Origin: Chelydra serpentina
Taxonomy: Eukaryota > Chordata > Testudines > Chelydridae
Direction of reading: 5' to 3'
Assembly: GCA_037349315.1 (NCBI GenBank)
Contig: JBAIAC010000040.1
Coordinates: 14,960,001 to 15,024,000 of the forward strand
DNA length: 64,000 bases
The notes under the pieces were generated by a model, which saw only the letters and a program-made list of their open reading frames with translations, was not told the DNA's origin and searched no databases. This document shows positions 58,440 to 64,000 of the stretch, one piece after another; position 1 is the first letter of the stretch; the number at the start of each line of letters is the position of its first letter. The translations under genes and the position numbers were made by a program.

Positions 58440-60750
58440 ATTTTTGTAACTTTCCAGAATCCTTGTATTTTTGGAACTGCATAAATATCTCTCACTCTTC
58501 TTTTAAAAATCACAGTAGAAACTCTGATTCCATACTAAAAAGGAATGCAGAGAAGTCTAACTGTGGTCTAGATTTTTGTAATGTGATTTATTTGGTTGCA
58601 GAAATAGATAATGAACACATTTCCACTTCTTGATCGAGGTCGATCTATCATGTAGCAAAACGTATATCTAAACCACAATGGGGGAGGGGTGGGAAATTGG
58701 ATGTTAAAATGGATATAATTTAATAGCAGTAAAAATAGCACACGCCTGTTAGAAATTAAAAATAAACCAAAGCCCCCAAACACAACCTCATAGTCTAAAT
58801 TTTTTTATTTATTTAAAGAGGTGATCTAACATCTCCTCTTTAAAAATGTGTGCTTTCACTATAAATATCCTCCATCATTTGCAGATTCATGTGTAGCTTG
58901 AGTCGCTCTTTGGAAGTTTCCAGTATTGCCAATTCAAGTGACATCATCAGCATGAAAACTGCCAGTGTTCCGCAAAATATCTACTTCGCCGCACCTACCT
59001 ATAGTGCTAAATGCTACTAATAACGGGAACATCACTGTAACTGAAAGAGATGCAAGACATGTTTTCTCTGTTTTTCAATTTGGTTATTTTATGCATTTGG
59101 CAGCACTTTGTGCATAGCTAATTTCACTGTTTCCCTTATAGTCAGTCAGTCTCTCTCTTGCTGAAGAGACTTTTATAAACATCAATGGAGGAGCAGAAAA
59201 ATCTCTTGAATCTTACTTCGAAGGAATTAATAATAATTTCATAGTATTTAGAGCAGTGAATTTAAAAAACAAAACAGACTGTCCCCTCTCCCCCTCCTAA
59301 AAAACAAAAACAGGTGTCAGTCAGTCAGTCCAAGATAAATCAAGTTGACAGTATCCTTTTCAGTCAAACCATGTTAGGGAATAACCTTGTACTTCTAGGG
59401 GACCTGATGTCATGACCTGAATGTTCCCCCACCCTCCCTTCCCAATCTTTAGATTCCTTAGTCTGAGTGGTGGAAATTGTAGTTGCATCTTGTGAGTCCT
59501 ACAGCATTCCAAAGAAGCATTACTAATAGTGGCTTTGAACTAGGGATGTCCTGCATTCTCCTCATTATGGCTGGAAATGTAGCCATTTTTAAAAAACCCA
59601 CAACCTCCATGAGACATGAAACAACACTCTGCAAGATGACTTTTTGCCTGATTTTGTTGTTTAAGCCCTGTGTATATTCCACAAGCCATCTGTAATAAAC
59701 CAGTGCAAATGCTGAGATGAGATGTGCTGTGCTGCATACACTTTTAGCAGTGGTTATACTGAGTGGGAGAGGTCCTGAAATGGCATGTCTTAATAGCCAG
59801 CCAACTCACATTTCTCAAGTGCCTGGCTAGAAAGGACAATAATTGGGCCGCCTTCTTCTTCTCACACCAGTTTTACACTGGTGTCACTCAGTTGACTTGA
59901 TTATTTCTTGTGTACACTGGTGTAACGGAGACACAAATCGGGCCCGTTATTGCTTGTGAAGTCAGATCTGATGGCCCCCTGCTGAGTTGCCACTCATCCA
60001 TTGTAGATGGGCCCTCACTAGGGACAGGGAAAACACACACAATTTTGATAATGAATACATGTGTGCGCGCGCGCTATTGCTGTATTAATTAATTCTCTCT
60101 CTCTCTAATTTGGCTTGTTTGCCATACTTTGAATAAGCAAAACCACTTTACTTCAACTTCACTTGTGCATTCTTGTCCAATAAACACCACCCTGGGGAAC
60201 CAAATGGCTTATAAACTCCCTCTTAATTGAACTTAATACATGAGTAAACCAACTAAAATGGTGGTGGTAGAAGACTTGTGTTGACAGCTCAGTATACATA
60301 TAATTAAGCAGTAATGAAGGAGGTGCAGAATGTTTACTAACGGTTAATGACCAACTGGGAGGAGTTTATGGCCATTCATCTCCGTCAGTCACTTATCCAA
60401 AGCCTTGTGCTAAAGTCATTTCTCCTGTTACATACTAAAAAGGGAGAGGCAGGGAACCTCCGTATGTAGTGGTGGTTGAGGGGTGTGTACAAAACATTTC
60501 TGGGGAAACTCATGCCTAATTAGCTAATATGATTGCTTGCAGTCTTCAGAGATGATTCATCCAGGTTAATCTGTATTACAGGTGAAGCTACAACACTGTG
60601 AATATAATCATAGGATTGTAGCAACAATTTCTTATAAGTATCAGCATACTGGCATAAAGTTAACAATTGTAGCCACAGAACTGGTTTTAAAAAAACCCTC
60701 TCATGTAAGCTAGAAATTCTGTTTCTAGTTTCATTTCAGGAAAGCAGTTG
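58440..60750. other. TMEM120B intron 6, left part
   Basis: No exon. A small old repeat (ttttacactggtgtcactca, then tgtacactggtgtaacgg) lies at 59865-59930 and a short (GC)n at 60063-60073. Confidence 0.5.
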
Positions 60751-60759
60751 TCTCTAGAC

Positions 60760-61359
60760 CAGTGGTTTTCAAACTGCGGATCGCAACCCTGTGTAAGGCA
60801 CTGGGTTGCAGCGGCTCTGGTCAGCACTGCCGACCAGGCCGTTAAAAGTCCCGTTGGTGGTGCTGCTTGACTAAGGCAGGCTAGTCTCTACCTAGTCTGA
60901 CACTACGCTGCGCCCCAGAAGCAACCAGCAGCAGGTCCGGCTCCTAGGCAGGGGGGACACGGGGCTCCGTGCATTGCCCGCACCCCCATTGGCCAGTTCC
61001 TGGTCAATGGGAGCTGGTGGCAGGGAAGAGGGGGGAGAGCGGTGCCTGCAGGTGAAAGCTGTGCAGGTGAAAGCCGTGCAGAGCCGCTTGTGTGCCTCTA
61101 CCTAGGAGCCGGACCTGCTACTGGCCTCTTCTGGGGTGCGGTGCCAGGACAGGCAGGAAGCCTGCCTCAGCACTCCCGCTGCGCCACTGACCAAGAGCCG
61201 CCCGAGGTAAAACCCGGAGCCCTTCCTGCACCCCAGTCTCCTTATCCCCACAGCCCTCACCCCTGCACCCTAAACCCCCCAGCTTCTTTGGGTCACGAGC
61301 ATCAACAATAACAATTTTCTTCAACTCGGGCGCCAGAAATTTTTTTTTGGAAACCATTG
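60760..61359. mobile_element. GC-rich nonautonomous hAT element, 600 bp
   Basis: Ends cagtggttttcaaactgcgg and ggaaaccattg, with exact TSD ctctagac at 60752-60759 and 61360-61367. Coding-looking GC-rich frames inside (61042-61357) are not genes. Confidence 0.85.
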
Positions 61360-61367
61360 CTCTAGAC

Positions 61368-62631
61368 CATTAATGATATCAAATGGCTTGGGGTTTACAT
61401 TAAGAGGTTTAACCCTTAAATATCAGCTGCACATGGTGGTTGGGGGAATGGGGCGTGCCCTTTTTTCTTTTTAATAAAGAATTTCACAAAGTATGTTGGT
61501 TTTTGGGTGTGGGGAAGTGATTCTTTGTATTTCTGCTTGCATTTTGTCTTAAATTTCAGGAAGGTCAAGATTGGTGTTCCCTGGTTGGGTTGGGACTCAC
61601 TGGAGGTCTCAGATATGGATTGTGACTTTTACCTGCCTTTAATTGAAACAGATGTTAAATCTTTACCACAGATCTTTCTTCCCAAGACTGGCTGTTTAAA
61701 TCAGAGTTTTAAAACAGTCTGAATAAATATTGTTTAACTTCTTTTGAACTAGGTTTCACTTGGATGACCGTTCCCCATTGTCTAAAAAGTCTTCTAGGAA
61801 AAACAGGGCAGACAAGACCTGGATTTCTACTTATTTTTATTTATTAAAAAAAACAAACAAACCCCCACAAACCATTTCAGGCCTTCGTTATGCACTGTAA
61901 AGAAGCAAACAAGGACACAACCAGATTGCTGTGTGTCTTCCCCCCCCCCCCCCCCCCTTGCAGCCCATTTTTAAAACACCAGTTAAACATCTAGGAATTA
62001 ATATGGTGAGGACTGATCAGTGTGAGGAAGCTGCTAGCAGTTTGTGCCAGGGAGGAGGAAGGGTTTCAGACCTGTGGGAAGCAGGTTTAGATTGGGAATC
62101 CAGAGTGTTTTTTCTTTTCCCTCTCTCTTTCTTCTTTCCCCCGCTCTCCCCGCTTACATATGGCGATGGTCTGTCCCCCTGCTTGGCTCTTTCATCTCTG
62201 CAATGTGCTCAGTTGAGAAGCTCCACTTCAGCTCTCTCTGCATGTCCCCACCCTCTCCACTTGTCATGCTTCCCTCACCTTCAATCCTCCGTGTGGCAAA
62301 ATGGTTGTTCCATGGGGGCTGGCAGGCAGTTGAGAGAGAATCAAAGTCAGTAGCTCCAGATTGCTGTTTTGATGGCTCTTAGCATTAATGCTTAAGTGAG
62401 GCATCAAACCCCTTTCCTGGGCAGGACAGCTGTCTGAATGCACTAAAGTATGTTGTCTTTAGGCATGTCCAGGCTTGTTTTCACTCATCATACAACACAA
62501 TAGGGTTCATAATTTGGCGCAGATATGTCTCATTTCTATGGCTTGTATATTATGACGTTCCAAGAGACGGGAACTGTGTTTTAAGGGAGCTGAGAGCACA
62601 AGGAACTTCTCTAAAGCACCAGCTTCTAGAA
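61368..62631. other. TMEM120B intron 6 sequence
   Basis: C-run at 61941-61957. Frames of 71, 112 and 140 codons lack support. No named repeat. Confidence 0.45.
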
Positions 62632-62800
62632 CGAGGCGGTCAATAGGCAGACCATGGGTCAAATCTGGACTGCAAGACATTTTTGACCGGACCCCAAAAT
62701 CTTCTTATTGTTGTGTATTTTATTTTCTCTGGAATCTGGATCTTCACTATACTGTCTCCAAGAAATTTGGACCTTGACAAAAAATAATTAACTACCCCTG
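62632..62800. mobile_element. Short hAT-like MITE, 169 bp
   Basis: Imperfect inverted ends cgaggcggtcaat and (reverse complement) caggggtagttaat; TSD ttctagaa / ctctagaa at 62624-62631 and 62801-62808, one mismatch. Confidence 0.65.
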
Positions 62801-63058
62801 CTCTAGAATGAATAAACTGTCCATATCCACAATCACAACTTGCACTTCGCTCTGGGGCAGACACTGTTGTGAGTGTAATGCTTTGAAGAGGGGATATGTT
62901 GTTGATTGCTGTGGATTGAATAACACCCACTGTCATCCCTCAGTCTCTGGCAGCATGAGGGATTTACAAACTAATACAAAATTCAGGTAATTGTGGATTT
63001 GGCAGTTTAATACTTTGCAACTCCACATCTCCCTCTGTTCCAGGAACTCAGAGTCTTA

Positions 63059-63338
63059 GGCCTGGTCTACAATAAAATTAGATCGAGCCACCTGTCTCTC
63101 TCAAGGGTGTGAAAAATCTACAGCCCTAAGTGTAGTTAAGCTGACCAAACCCCCTGTGTAGACCGTTCTAGGTTGATGGAAGAATTCTTCCATCAACCTA
63201 GCTACTGCCTCTTTGGGGGTGGATTATCTATGCTGATGGGAGAATCCCTCCCATCAGCTCAGGTAATGTCTACACTGAAGCGCTACAGCTGTGGAGCTGC
63301 AGCTGCATCATTGTAGTGTTTCAGGTGTAGTCAAGCCC
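63059..63338. mobile_element. PIF/Harbinger-type MITE, 280 bp
   Basis: Ends ggcctggtctaca and tgtagtcaagccc with TTA at 63056-63058 and 63339-63341. It carries a 34-bp perfect palindrome at 63168-63201 and a second hairpin at 63230-63258. Sister of 22630-22894 in opposite orientation. Confidence 0.75.
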
Positions 63339-63384
63339 TTACAAACGTGAATTAAGCTTCGCAAACCCTCTATGAAGTAAAGGA

Positions 63385-63500
63385 AGTGGATTTCCTGTAT
63401 TCTACAACTAGGGAAACTGAAGTACAGAGACATTAAGCAACTAATCTGAAGTCACATGCAACCAGGAAATGTCCCAGTCTTGCCTGTTGTTCACAGCACC
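63385..63500 (-). repeat. MIR relic
   Basis: ctagggaaactgaagtacag, then cattaagcaactaatctgaa, matching the reverse MIR core. Confidence 0.6.
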
Positions 63501-63539
63501 AACAGTTTCTCTCATTTTTCCTTGGTGTTGTCGAGGTGT

Positions 63540-64000
63540 ACAGTGTACGGCTTCATGAGCTAGGGGAATAAGTGATAGGCTGGGTCCCCCAGGATCACTA
63601 TTGACATTTCAGTATCACCAAAGGCGATCCGCCAGTTGGGAAAGTCCCTGCCTGTAGCTTTCTGAACAGTCCTGTGTTCTTAAAGGTGCAAGCATCATAC
63701 GCCTTTCCTGACCAGCCAACACTGATGTCAGTGAAGTGTCCCCAGTGATCCACGAGAGCTTGCATAACCACAGAAAAATAGCCCTTTCTGTTGATTACTC
63801 TGTGGCAAAGGGGTGTGGTGCCAGAATAGGGATATGCATGCTGTCCATTGCTCCACCACAGTTGGGGAACCTCATTGCTGAAAGTCCATCCATTTTGTCC
63901 TGCACATTGCCAAGTGTAGCAGGAGACTATTAATGGCCCTCAACACTTGCATGACAGTGGATTTTCCAACTCCAAAATGATTTCTCACAGCAGCAATCCA
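63540..64000 (-). pseudogene. Harbinger transposase remnant, runs off the right edge
   Basis: Minus strand, in pieces: GGAMDSMHIPILAPHPFATE (first DDE Asp in the x-D-x-x-HIPI box), NRKGYFSVVMQALVDHWG, then FTDISVGWSGKAYDACTF (second Asp) and FRKLQAG, then ILGDPAYHLFP and LMKPYT. Frame changes lie after FATE and after RKLQAG. Domain order fits HARBI1-like DDE transposases. Decayed; the upstream part lies beyond 64000. Confidence 0.85.

Noticed and set aside
61507..61722. 71-codon ORF ending ...SFKTV, preceded by a tttcag acceptor-like site
   Set aside because: Does not fit the expected next TMEM120B exon (GWWVSHHY...) and shows no known domain; treated as chance.
61931..62382. Overlapping 140- and 112-codon frames
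   Set aside because: Low-complexity Pro/Phe/Ser stretches after a C-run; no domain or splice pattern.

Overview
This window is nuclear DNA from a vertebrate, most likely a turtle. Two spliced, conserved animal genes are embedded in introns and intergenic DNA full of sauropsid transposons. The turtle call rests on the repeat mix: tRNA-derived SINEs whose body carries the 'aaataaatttgttagtct' motif, several CR1 LINE tails, old MIR and L2 relics, DIRS retrotransposon pieces, and many short hAT and Harbinger elements with readable target-site duplications (TSDs). Most ORFs of 60-130 codons here are chance or transposon-derived.

Left part (about 2.8-17.4 kb), minus strand: MORN3, five coding exons. 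I could join every exon by splice sites and reading phase; the predicted protein is 238 residues with about seven MORN repeats. An acceptor site lies 11 bases before the ATG, so at least one noncoding first exon lies further upstream (higher coordinates) and was not located.

Middle (about 17.4-39 kb): the divergent spacer between MORN3 and TMEM120B. It holds MITEs, CR1 and L2 relics, two probable solo LTRs, a duplicated block built from degenerate ~53-bp tandem units, and an intact 121-codon coiled-coil ORF of unknown origin at about 35.9-36.2 kb.

Right part (39.1-64 kb), plus strand: the CpG-rich promoter region and first six coding exons of TMEM120B (about 184 of roughly 340 residues). The gene continues beyond the window. 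Its introns carry a DIRS RNase H fragment, six hAT-type insertions with 8-bp TSDs (one a fold-back hAT with two inverted C-terminal dimerisation domains and a nested SINE), a LINE reverse-transcriptase relic split by a CR1, a U2 snRNA fragment, and at the right edge a decayed Harbinger transposase beside a Harbinger-type MITE.

MORN3 beside TMEM120B in divergent orientation matches the order on human 12q24.31 (ORAI1-MORN3-TMEM120B-RHOF), which supports both names. I see no bacterial, viral or CRISPR system. The most unusual items are the coiled-coil ORF, the fold-back hAT, and the duplicated ~53-bp array. All similarity statements are by eye; no database search was run.
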